Source: Candidatus Rokuibacteriota bacterium
GTDB taxonomy: Bacteria; Methylomirabilota; Methylomirabilia; Rokubacteriales; CSP1-6
Length of the DNA: 64,000 bases
Assembly (NCBI GenBank): GCA_003220535.1
Contig: QHSU01000069.1
Location: 62,001-126,000, forward strand
Reading direction: 5' to 3'
Shown here piece after piece: positions 51,564 through 59,171 of the stretch (position 1 is its first letter; each line of letters begins with the position of its first letter). The notes under the pieces are model-generated. The model had not been told where the DNA came from, did no database searches, and worked only from the letters and a program-made list of their open reading frames with translations. The position numbers were made by a program, and so were the translations under genes.

Positions 51564-52349
51564 TCACCGCCCAACCCCTGCTGTGACCGCCGCGACGAAG
51601 CCGTCCGGATTCTCCCACATCATGCCGTGGGCCGCCCTGGGCACGAAGAGGAGCTGCACGCCCCGGGCTTCGAGCTCGTCCTCGTGTGGATTCGGGCCGC
51701 TCGCTTCGCCCCGGATGAGCGTGCGCGGTATCGAGAGTCGGAGCAGGCGCTCTCGCATCGTCGGTCGCGTGCCCTTCACGAGCCCGACGGCGCTCCGATA
51801 GAGGCCGTGCGCCGACGCCACCTGGAGCATCCCGCTCGTGATGGCCCAAGCCTGGCTTCCGCTGCGCCCTTTGGCGATCGATTCGCCGACGAGCTCGGAG
51901 AACCCACGCGTCCGGAACTCCGCTTCGGATTGCGCGGCGATCCGCCGGCTGAGAAATCCTCCGCCTGGATCCAGGTTCGGCTCGGCGAGGACCAGCGAGG
52001 CCGCGAGATCCGACCGGGTGGCCGCCAGCGTCACCGCCACGGCGCCGCCGAAGCTGTAGGCGACGATCGGCGACGCGCGAAGCCCGAGATGGTCGAGCAG
52101 GATCGCGACCGACCGGGCGTGGTCCTCGAGCGTGTACGAGAACGCCTCCGGGGCGTCGCTGAACCCCGCGCCGAGGAAGTCCACGAGCACGGCTCGACGG
52201 GCACCGAGGGTTGAATCGCCGATGCAGCGGTCGTAGGTTCCAGCCGCCGCAAGGCCCAGGCCGGTGAGATAGACCAGCGCCGGCTCTCGACCCGGCACCA
52301 CGGTGTAGCGGAGAAACGCCTGAAGCTCGGAGAGATAGAGCGCGTCCAT
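51564..52349 (-). CDS. Alpha/beta-hydrolase fold protein
   Basis: This is a 261-residue alpha/beta hydrolase. The nucleophile elbow is AYSFGGAVAV with Ser near residue 98. The oxyanion region is VYLTGLGLAAAGTYD near 27. The acid loop is LIRGEASGPNPHED near 215 (Glu rather than Asp is likely). The catalytic His is in PRAAHGMMWENPDGF near 240. No export signal is seen. It begins 13 nt after the LLM stop, so the two are in one operon. Substrates could be esters or ring-cleavage products. Confidence 0.9.
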   Translation of the reverse strand: MDALYLSELQAFLRYTVVPGREPALVYLTGLGLAAAGTYDRCIGDSTLGARRAVLVDFLGAGFSDAPEAFSYTLEDHARSVAILLDHLGLRASPIVAYSFGGAVAVTLAATRSDLAASLVLAEPNLDPGGGFLSRRIAAQSEAEFRTRGFSELVGESIAKGRSGSQAWAITSGMLQVASAHGLYRSAVGLVKGTRPTMRERLLRLSIPRTLIRGEASGPNPHEDELEARGVQLLFVPRAAHGMMWENPDGFVAAVTAGVGR

Positions 52350-52362
52350 CTCACGGAGCGCG

Positions 52363-53469
52363 TCACGTGGCCCGCGAGCCGGCGGGAACGCCCTGCCGCT
52401 CGCGGCGCTCGACCCCGGCCCGGATGAGCGGGATCAGGTCGCGTCCGAAGTCGATCGCGTCCTGGAGCGGGTCGAATCCGCGGATGAGCACGGTGGTCGC
52501 GCCGGCGTCGTAGTAGTCCAGGAGCGATTCGGCGACCTGCTCCGGGGTGCCGACCAGCGCGGTCGTGCTGCCGGCGGCGCCGGTCGCAGCGGCGATGGCG
52601 GTCCACAACCGCTTGTCGTGAACCTCGCCCTGTGTCGCCAGGTCGAGCAGCCGCTGCGAGCCGACGCTCTGGGGCCGCGCGGGCGCGTTTGCGTTGCCGC
52701 GTACCTCGAGGATGCGCGCGAGGATCGCTCGGGCTCGTGCCCAGGCCTGGTCCTCGGTCGCGCCCAGGATCGGCCGCACCGACACGCTGAAGCGTGGGTG
52801 GCGGCCGGGGGGCGCCGCCGCCCGGACCTCCGCGATCGACTGCCGGATCGCCGCCACAGGCTCGCCCCACAGCGCGTACACGTCGCAGTGCCGGGCGCCG
52901 ACCGCGAGCGCCGGGCCGGAGACGCCCCCGAAGTAGATCGGAATCGCCGGGCGCTGCCACGGCTTGACCTCGGAGAACGCGCCGCGCACCCGATAGAACT
53001 CGCCGTCATAGTCGAACGGGCGATCGCTCGTCCAGGTCGTTCGTACGATGTCGAGATACTCGTCGGTGCGGCGATACCGGGCGTCGTGGTCGAGGAAATC
53101 GCCGTCGCGCTGCTGCTCGACGTCGCTGCCGCCCGTGATGATGTGGAGCGCGATGCGGCCGCCAGTGACGTGGTCGAGCGTGGCGGCCTTGCGCGCCGCG
53201 AGCGTGGGCGCCACGAATCCCGGCCGGTGGGCGATGAGATACTCGAGGCGCGTCGTGACCGACGCGGCGTGCGCCGCCACCACGAAGCCGTCCGCGCCGG
53301 TCGAGCCGTAGCCGACCAGCACGCGGTCGAAGCCGCCGTCCTCGTGCACGCGCGCGAACCGCGCAATGAACTCCCGGTCGACATCCCCGGTGATGATCGA
53401 CTTGCCGTAGAGCTCGGAGGCGAGCGTCGTCGAGATCATCCCGATGATTTCGATTCCTGCACGGTGCAA
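52363..53469 (-). CDS. LLM-class flavin-dependent oxidoreductase, alkanesulfonate monooxygenase-like
   Basis: This is a 368-residue SsuD-like FMNH2-dependent monooxygenase, read from a TTG at 53469 (an ATG at 53439 is an alternative). Landmarks are EYLIAHRPGFVAPTLAARKAATLDHVTGGRIALHIITGGSD near residues 75-115, RRTDEYLDIVRTTWTSDRPFDYDGEFYRV near 130-165 and IPIYFGGVSGPALAVGARHCDVYALWGEP near 175-205. The pattern ITGGSDVEQQRDGDFLDHDARYRRTDEYL is that of sulfonate or long-chain alkane monooxygenases. It releases sulfite or an aldehyde from its substrate; the true substrate is unknown. Confidence 0.93.
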   Translation of the reverse strand: MHRAGIEIIGMISTTLASELYGKSIITGDVDREFIARFARVHEDGGFDRVLVGYGSTGADGFVVAAHAASVTTRLEYLIAHRPGFVAPTLAARKAATLDHVTGGRIALHIITGGSDVEQQRDGDFLDHDARYRRTDEYLDIVRTTWTSDRPFDYDGEFYRVRGAFSEVKPWQRPAIPIYFGGVSGPALAVGARHCDVYALWGEPVAAIRQSIAEVRAAAPPGRHPRFSVSVRPILGATEDQAWARARAILARILEVRGNANAPARPQSVGSQRLLDLATQGEVHDKRLWTAIAAATGAAGSTTALVGTPEQVAESLLDYYDAGATTVLIRGFDPLQDAIDFGRDLIPLIRAGVERRERQGVPAGSRAT

Positions 53470-53598
53470 TCGTCGCTCCTTCGCCGAGAACGGGTTCAGC
53501 CGCCGCGCGGCGTGCTTCGCGCGGCCACGCGTCGGCGAACGTAGCGCCAGGGCGGCAGGCCAGTCAAGGCCGACCAGCGGCTGGGAGAGCGACCGCCG

Positions 53599-54108
53599 TC
53601 ACTCGGCCAGGAGCGCGCCGTTCAGCAGGGTGCGACCGGTGACCGGCACCGGGTTCTGGAGCGCCTGCATGACGAAGCAGCCGCGCTCGGCGTTGCGCAC
53701 GACCCTGGCCACGCGCTCGGGCGAGTCGGGCGAATCGATCTCGAGCGTGGTCTCGGCGCCCAGCATCCGGCCCTGGATGGTGTCGTTCAGCACCGAGCCG
53801 TCCACCCGGTAGCGCGCCGTCACGCGCATCCGCATCCCGTTCACCGTGACCTTCAGCATGTGCCCGTACCGGGACACCTGGGTCATCAGTCAGAACGCGA
53901 GCGCGGCACTGAAGTACATGAGCGGCGTGGGCGCCGAGCCGAGACCGCCCAGGTTGGGGCCCTCGTCGCAGGCGAACGTCATGTGGCCCGAGCCACCGCG
54001 GCTGACCGTCGCCAGCTTGAGAAATGGCGTGACCAGGTTGACGTCGGCGTCGAAGACGATCTCGCGGGTCTCGATCTTGGGATTTAGCCCATCGGGCACA
54101 GTGGACAT
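53599..54108 (-). CDS. OsmC-family selenoprotein candidate (in-frame TGA = Sec73)
   Basis: The ORF track shows two ORFs (53890-54108 and 53599-53886) that are one gene read through TGA at 53892-53890. The joined 169-residue protein reads VSRGGSGHMTFACDEGPNLG, then MYFSAALAF-U-LMTQVSRYG, and later RNAERGCFVMQAL. This is a whole OsmC-like peroxidase domain. In the family a catalytic Cys sits exactly where the TGA is (AF-C-LMTQ), and the second redox Cys is present at residue 144. A SECIS-like hairpin follows the TGA. The gene starts 9 nt after the selenoprotein peroxiredoxin stop, with a GAGGAG ribosome site overlapping that stop, so the two are coupled. The role would be organic hydroperoxide reduction. 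Confidence 0.85.
53854..53880 (-). promoter_or_regulatory. Candidate bacterial SECIS hairpin of the OsmC gene
   Basis: Starting 9 nt after the TGA, CAG-GTG-T-CCC-GGTAC-GGG-CAC-ATG-CTG folds with CCC/GGG and GTG/CAC pairs around a bulged T. An outer CAG/CTG follows after a three-base bulge. The apical loop is GGTAC, with GG 20-21 nt after the TGA. A bulged U and a G-rich loop are hallmarks of SelB-binding hairpins. Confidence 0.7.
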
Positions 54109-54117
54109 GATCGCTCC

Positions 54118-54771
54118 TCAGGAACGGCGTAGATTCTCGAGGATCTCCACCGTTCGAGCCGGCTCCGACCGCCGCGTGTAGTCGGGGTCCGCGTCGACGG
54201 CGCGAATGATGCCCTGGCGATCGATCACCAACCGCGCCGGGATGGGAAGCCGCCAGGTGCCGTCACCATTGCCCCGCGCCAGGTCGATGCCGAACTTCAC
54301 GTAGATCTCGCGCAGGTCGTCGGGCAGGGTGAAAACCAGACCATACCGCTCGGCGACCGGATTGCCGGAGTCACGTAGCATCTCGTACGCGAACGGCTTG
54401 GGTTCCTCGGTCTCGCGCGGCGTGCGCGCCACCTGCGGCGAGATGACGGCGAGCGTGGCGCCGGCGGCGGTGATCGCGGGCAGGGCCTGCTGCAGAGCGT
54501 CCAGCTCTGCGTTGCAGTACGGTCACCAGCGGCCGCGGTAGAACGACAGCACGAGCGGCCCGCGGGCCAGCTGCTCCTTGAGGCTGACCGGTCGGCCAGC
54601 GGCGTTGGGCAGCGTGAAGTCCGGCGCCGTCTGGCCCACGCGGGCGACGCGGTTCATGATCCCGGAGGCCCGGAGATCGTCGATGCTGCGCTGCATGACC
54701 GCCCTGGCCTCGGGCGGGATCCGCGTCTTGGAGGCCTCGCGCATGGCGTCGAGCTTTTCCTGAAGCGTCAT
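54118..54771 (-). CDS. Peroxiredoxin-like selenoprotein candidate (UxxC, in-frame TGA = Sec83)
   Basis: Two ORFs in the track (54523-54816 and 54118-54432) are one 217-residue gene interrupted by TGA at 54525-54523. The joined sequence reads APDFTLPNAAGRPVSLKEQL, then VLSFYRGRW-U-PYCNAELDAL, then a complete thioredoxin-fold C-terminus (LPIPARLVIDRQGIIRAVDAD). The AhpC/TSA-like family has CPYC at this place, so the TGA replaces the peroxidatic Cys and leaves a UxxC motif (Cys86 resolving). The ATG at 54771 has GGAGGGG upstream. It is the first gene of a two-gene unit with the OsmC gene and is divergent from a TetR-type gene. Confidence 0.88.
54487..54517 (-). promoter_or_regulatory. Candidate bacterial SECIS hairpin of the peroxiredoxin-like gene
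   Basis: Five nt after the TGA, CTGC-AAC-GCAGAGC-TGGAC-GCTCTGC-A-GCAG folds into a 7-bp perfect upper stem and a 4-bp lower stem around a small internal loop. The apical loop TGGAC has GG 21-22 nt after the TGA. It is the strongest of the three hairpins. It lies within the coding sequence, as bacterial SECIS elements do. Confidence 0.75.
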
Positions 54772-54855
54772 CGACCCCTCCTTCCGTGAGAGTCGTCTAC
54801 GCGGACCGTACCACATTTTCTTGACCGATCATTCCGAAACTGATACTCGATAGGC
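54772..54855. promoter_or_regulatory. Divergent promoter region between the peroxiredoxin-like and TetR genes
   Basis: This is the 84-bp intergenic region of the divergent pair. Rightward, TTGACC (about 54821) is followed about 15 bp later by GATACT, a possible promoter for the TetR gene with almost no leader. ATCA and TGAT form a short inverted repeat (ATCA-N9-TGAT) between these elements, a possible operator. The evidence is weak, but the arrangement is usual for a TetR protein controlling a divergent operon. Confidence 0.3.
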
Positions 54856-55437
54856 GTGGCCCGCCCCAGGGAGTTCACGCACGACGTGGTTCTCGACCGG
54901 GCCATGCAGGTCTTCTGGTCGCGGGGGTACGAAGCGACGTCGATCCAGTACCTCGTGGACCGGATGGGCATCCAGCGCGGCAGCCTCTATGGCACGTTCG
55001 GAGACAAGCGGGCGCTCTTCTTCGCCGCCATCGACCGCTACGACCGCGTGGTGACCGCGAAGCTCCTGGCGGCCCTCGACGGGCCGGCGTCGGGAAAGGA
55101 CGCCATCCGCGAGTTCTTCCGGCTCAAGGTCGCGCTGGCCCTGGAGCCGCGCCGCCCCCGCGGATGCCTGGTGACCAATTCGGCGGCCGAGCTCGCCTCG
55201 CGCGATCGCGCGACGGCGACCAGGGTCGGGGCGGTGCTGGCGAAGATCGAGGCCGCCTTCCATCGCGCGGTGGTCCGCGCCCAGACGGCGGGCGAGATCG
55301 ACCGAGCGCGCGACCCTCGGGCCCTGGCGCGGTTCCTGACCAGCAGCGCTCAGGGGCTGTCCGTCATGGCCAAGACCTTCCCCGAGCGCGCCGTCCTGAA
55401 GGACATCGTCCGGGTCGTCCTGGCAGCACTCGAGTGA
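54856..55437 (+). CDS. TetR/AcrR-family transcriptional regulator
   Basis: This is a 193-residue repressor starting at GTG. The helix-turn-helix is ATSIQYLVDRMGIQRGSLYGTFGDKRALFFAAIDRY near residues 30-65. The ligand-binding half has PRRPRGCLVTNSAAELASRD near 97, whose conserved Cys-containing GCLV segment is common in redox- or electrophile-related TetR proteins. It sits between the two selenoprotein units, divergent from one and 37 nt upstream of the other. It is the obvious candidate regulator of both. Confidence 0.92.
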   Translation: MARPREFTHDVVLDRAMQVFWSRGYEATSIQYLVDRMGIQRGSLYGTFGDKRALFFAAIDRYDRVVTAKLLAALDGPASGKDAIREFFRLKVALALEPRRPRGCLVTNSAAELASRDRATATRVGAVLAKIEAAFHRAVVRAQTAGEIDRARDPRALARFLTSSAQGLSVMAKTFPERAVLKDIVRVVLAALE

Positions 55438-55474
55438 GGCGATTCACCCCTTTGACACCGCGAGGAGGTTTTCC

Positions 55475-55945
55475 ATGGGCGAAGTTATCCACGTGACCAG
55501 GGCGCGAGTCGTCAAGGAGCCGGGCCGCGGCATGAAGACGGCCTACCTCGACGCCTTTCCCGACACTCCCGTCCCCTACGGCATCCACGGGGGCATCAAG
55601 AAGTTCTACAAGGCCGAGCCGGAGGTGGAACGGCCCGCCACGCTGGACCATCTCGTGATGGCGGTGGCCGGCTGACTGACCGGCAATATGGGAAGCGCGC
55701 TGGATGCGCGCGGGATCAAGAGCTCACCCGACAACCTCGTCGCGCACGTCGAGGGCATCATCGAGAACGTCGACGGCGTCCCGCTCATCACGACCATCCG
55801 CGTCCGCTACACGTGCAAGATCCCCAAGGGCAAGCGCGCCGAGGCCGAGCGCGCGCTCGGCGTCCACGAGAAGGGCTGCCCGGCCAGCCAGAGTGTCCGG
55901 CGGGGCATCAACGTCGAGTACACCGCGGAGTTCGAGGAGGTGTGA
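55475..55945 (+). CDS. Second OsmC-family selenoprotein candidate (in-frame TGA = Sec67)
   Basis: Two ORFs in the track (55475-55675 and 55688-55945) are one 156-residue gene read through TGA at 55673-55675. The joined protein reads LDHLVMAVAG-U-LTGNMGSALDARGI, followed by an OsmC C-terminus with HEKGCPASQSVRRG (Cys135). OsmC proteins have Cys-L-T-G at the TGA position. The start has a perfect AGGAGG ribosome site, so the gene is translated. It differs in sequence from the OsmC gene at 53599, so it is a separate subfamily, not a copy. It is in the same operon as the TetR gene and converges on the BNR-repeat gene. Confidence 0.85.
55695..55711 (+). promoter_or_regulatory. Candidate bacterial SECIS hairpin of the second OsmC gene
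   Basis: GCGCGC-TGGAT-GCGCGC forms a perfect 6-bp stem with a 5-nt loop nearly identical to that of the peroxiredoxin-like gene (TGGAC). GG lies 27-28 nt after the TGA, farther than in the other two but still within the range known for bacterial SECIS elements. Confidence 0.65.
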
Positions 55946-55952
55946 GACGGCG

Positions 55953-55966
55953 CCGCGGGCCCGCGG
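55953..55966. terminator. GC palindrome between convergent genes
   Basis: CCGCGGGCCCGCGG is a perfect 14-bp palindrome filling the 23-bp gap between the stops of the second OsmC gene and the BNR-repeat gene. It may act as a compact bidirectional terminator. There is no U-tract. Confidence 0.35.
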
Positions 55967-55968
55967 GC

Positions 55969-58900
55969 TCAGCCGCCGGCGCGTGGTCTGGGAACGATGG
56001 CGGCGACGCCCGCGTCGCGGCAGAGGGCGTTGAAGGCGAGGACATCCTCGGCGAGACACCGGTCGAGCTTCGCCAGCTCCATCTCGGCCGCGAGCGCCAC
56101 ATTCTCCGAGAGCTCGCGAAGCGCCTGCGTGGGCGCGGCGTCGGAGTACTCGATGAGCCCCACGATCGTCGCGATCCGCGAGTTGAGCTTCGCGGGGAAC
56201 ATCCGCGGGTCCTCGGAGCGGACTTGAATCAGCTCGCCCTCGATGGCGGAGAGCGTTCGCGCGAGCGCCTGGGCGGCGTCCTTGATCGCCGGAGTCTCGG
56301 TACGGCCGGCCCAGGCGTCGGCCTGCGCGCGAACGTCGCGGAGCGTCAGGACCGCGTCGTGCACCCGCGTCAGCAGACCGTGAGCCCTCTTGGCCCACGC
56401 GTATTGTGTTTGTAAGTCTTCGTCCGTCGCCAGGACGCGCGGATCCTTCACGAGCGTGAACGGCTGCGTCAGCGAGCGGCCGCCGACCGTGAGGCGGACC
56501 TGGTAGCGGCCCGGAGGTACGCGGGGTGCCGCGAGCGCGTCGACGGTGCCGCCCCGGCCCTTGTTGTCCGGCAGCTTCGTGGCGTCGGGGCCGCGCAGGT
56601 TCCAGACGAAGCGGTTCGCGCCCGTGTTCTTCGTGGGCCGCGGCTCCTCGTCGGCGCCGTCCTTCGGCGCCGACGATCCGTCCGCCGAGCGGCTGAACGA
56701 CCGGATCTGGCGCCCCTCGGCGTCGAGGAACGAGAGCGTGACGTCTCCCGGAGGCGCTTCCTTCAGCCAGTAGTGCACCACGGCGCCGTTCGGCGGGTTC
56801 TCGCCGGCGTCGAGCAGGCGCTCTTTCTTCTCGCCGGTCGGCGCCTCGACCTGCCGATAGGCGTAGCCGATCGAGCCGACCATGCGATAGGCGAACTCGC
56901 GGCCGGGCCCGGGCTTCATGCCGTGGCCCCGGTAGGCCCGCCAGCGCGTCGTCGGACGCGGCGCGAAGAGGTGCGCGTCGGCGTTGGCGACCGCGTCCGC
57001 CATCTGGTGGAGCGGCGTGAGGTCGTCGAGGATCCAGAACGAGCGGCCGTGCGTGGCGACGACCAGGTCGGTGTCCTTCACGATCAAGTCGTGGATCGGC
57101 GCGACCGGCAGATTCGACGACAGGCGCTGCCACGAGCCCCCGTCGTCGAGCGACACCCACAGCCGGGTCTCGGTGCCGCAGTAGAGCAGCCCGCGCCGGC
57201 CCGGGTCCTCGCGCACGACGCGCGTGATCTCGCCCTCCGGCAGGCTGTTGGTGATGCGCTTCCACGTGCGCCCGTAGTCGCTCGTCTTGAAAAGGTAGGG
57301 ACGCGTGTCGTCGAGCTTGTAGCACGTGGCCGCCACGTAGCACGTGGCCGCGTCGTGCGGCGACGGCTCGAGGACGCTGACGAGCGCCCACTCGGGCAGC
57401 TCCGGCGGCGTCACGCGCTGCCACGTCCGGCCGTGGTCGCGAGAGAGATGAACGAGGCCGTCGTCGGTGCCGGCCCACAGCACGTCGCGCTCGTGGTACG
57501 ACTCGGCCAGCGCGAAGATCGTGCAGTAGACCTCGGCGCCCGTGTTGTCGCGGGTGATGGGCCCGCCCGACAGCCCGAGCTTCGTCGGGTCGTTGCGGGT
57601 CAGATCCGGGCTCACGGTCTCCCAGCTCTGCCCCTCGTCGAGGGAGCGGAAGACGCGATTGCCGGCGATCCACAGCTCGCGCGCGTCCCACCGCGAGTAG
57701 AAGACGGGGAACGTCCACTGGAAGCGGTAGCGGTGCTCGGCGGGCGCCGTCCCCATGCCGTAGGTCTCGGGCCAGACGCTGATGATCCGCTCCTGCCCGG
57801 TGCGGTGATCGTAATGGATGAGCCGCCCCATGCCGGGGCCGGTGCCGATCGAGCCGCCCACGACGATGGCCGGATCGCCCGGCTTGACCGCGATGTAGCC
57901 GCTCTCGCCGCCGCCCGGCTGGACCCAGTCGATCGCGGCGATGACACCGCGGTGGGACTGGCTCGGGAGACTGATGGCCCAGTTGTCTTGCTGCGAGCCG
58001 TAGATGCGGTAGGGCCGCTGATCGTCGGCGCACACGTGGTAGAACTGCGCGGTCGGCTGATTGTAGATGGTCGACCACGACTGCCCGCCGTTGAACGACA
58101 CGCAGGCGCCGCCGTCGTTGCCCTCGATCATGCGGCGGTGATTCGCGGGGTCGATCCAGAGGTCGTGATTGTCGCCGTGCGGCGTGGCGACCTCGCCGAA
58201 CGTCTTGCCGCCGTCGGTGGACTTCCACAGGGCGTAGTCGGCGACCCACACGGTGTCGACATCCACGGGGTCGGCGAAGACGTGCATGTAGTACCAGGGG
58301 CGGCCGCGGAGCCCCGCCTCCTCGCTGCCCCGCTGCCAGGTGGCGCCGCCGTCGTCGGAGCGGAAGAGCGCGCCGTCGTCGGCCTCGACCACCGCATAGA
58401 CCCGCCGGCCGTCGGCCGGAGAGACCGCGACGCCGATGCGTCCGAGCACGCCGCGCGGCAGCCCCGGGGTTCGCGAGATGTCGGTCCAGGTGTCGCCGCC
58501 GTCGGTCGACTTCCAGAGGGACGACTCCCCTCCGCCGCTCGTCATGCTCCACGGCGTGCGCTGCGCCTCCCACACTGCCGCGTAGAGAACGCGGGGGTTC
58601 TGGTGGTCCATCGAGAGGTCGACGGCGCCGGCGCGCGCGCTCTTGAAGAGCACGTGGTCCCACCGGGCACCACCGTCACGCGACCGGAAAACCCCGCGCT
58701 CGCGATTCGGGCCCCACGCGTGTCCGAGCGCGGCGACGTAGACCAGGCTGGGATCGCGCGGGTGCACGCGGACGCGCCCGATGTGACGCGTGTCACGGAG
58801 CCCCACGTTCGTCCAGGTGGCGCCGCCGTCGGTGGACCGGTAGACGCCGTCGCCGTGGGACACGTTGCCGCGGATGCACGCCTCACCGGTGCCCGCATAG

Positions 58901-59145
58901 ACCACGTTCGGGTCGGAGGGCGCGACTGCGATCGCGCCGACGGCCGAGGTCTCGAAGAAGCCGTCGGAGACGTTCTCCCAGTAGGTGCCGCCGTCCGAGG
59001 TCTTCCAGACGCCACCGGCGCAGGCGCCGAAATAGAAGGTCATCGCATCGGTCGGATGGCCCGCGACCGCCACCACGCGGCCGCCGCGGAACGGCCCCAC
59101 CATTCGCCACTGGAGCGAGCTGAGCAATCGGGGATCGACGGTCAT
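55969..59145 (-). CDS. Large BNR/sortilin (VPS10)-like beta-propeller protein
   Basis: This is a 1058-residue protein of repeated Asp-box (S-x-D-x-G-x-x-W) units, for example KTSDGGTYW, RSTDGGATW, RSRDGGARW, KSTDGGDTW and RSDDGGATW. They form two stacked seven- to ten-bladed propellers over residues 1-720. A C-terminal immunoglobulin-like/helical part follows (PPGRYQVRLTVGGRSLTQPF, then a helical bundle). Related proteins are annotated as glycosyl hydrolase or VPS10-domain proteins in soil bacteria; function is unknown. I see no signal peptide after the ATG at 59145, unlike most relatives. It follows the LivK-like gene by 26 nt. Confidence 0.9.
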   Translation of the reverse strand: MTVDPRLLSSLQWRMVGPFRGGRVVAVAGHPTDAMTFYFGACAGGVWKTSDGGTYWENVSDGFFETSAVGAIAVAPSDPNVVYAGTGEACIRGNVSHGDGVYRSTDGGATWTNVGLRDTRHIGRVRVHPRDPSLVYVAALGHAWGPNRERGVFRSRDGGARWDHVLFKSARAGAVDLSMDHQNPRVLYAAVWEAQRTPWSMTSGGGESSLWKSTDGGDTWTDISRTPGLPRGVLGRIGVAVSPADGRRVYAVVEADDGALFRSDDGGATWQRGSEEAGLRGRPWYYMHVFADPVDVDTVWVADYALWKSTDGGKTFGEVATPHGDNHDLWIDPANHRRMIEGNDGGACVSFNGGQSWSTIYNQPTAQFYHVCADDQRPYRIYGSQQDNWAISLPSQSHRGVIAAIDWVQPGGGESGYIAVKPGDPAIVVGGSIGTGPGMGRLIHYDHRTGQERIISVWPETYGMGTAPAEHRYRFQWTFPVFYSRWDARELWIAGNRVFRSLDEGQSWETVSPDLTRNDPTKLGLSGGPITRDNTGAEVYCTIFALAESYHERDVLWAGTDDGLVHLSRDHGRTWQRVTPPELPEWALVSVLEPSPHDAATCYVAATCYKLDDTRPYLFKTSDYGRTWKRITNSLPEGEITRVVREDPGRRGLLYCGTETRLWVSLDDGGSWQRLSSNLPVAPIHDLIVKDTDLVVATHGRSFWILDDLTPLHQMADAVANADAHLFAPRPTTRWRAYRGHGMKPGPGREFAYRMVGSIGYAYRQVEAPTGEKKERLLDAGENPPNGAVVHYWLKEAPPGDVTLSFLDAEGRQIRSFSRSADGSSAPKDGADEEPRPTKNTGANRFVWNLRGPDATKLPDNKGRGGTVDALAAPRVPPGRYQVRLTVGGRSLTQPFTLVKDPRVLATDEDLQTQYAWAKRAHGLLTRVHDAVLTLRDVRAQADAWAGRTETPAIKDAAQALARTLSAIEGELIQVRSEDPRMFPAKLNSRIATIVGLIEYSDAAPTQALRELSENVALAAEMELAKLDRCLAEDVLAFNALCRDAGVAAIVPRPRAGG

Positions 59146-59171
59146 GCGGTCCTCGGGCTCGGCGTGAGACC

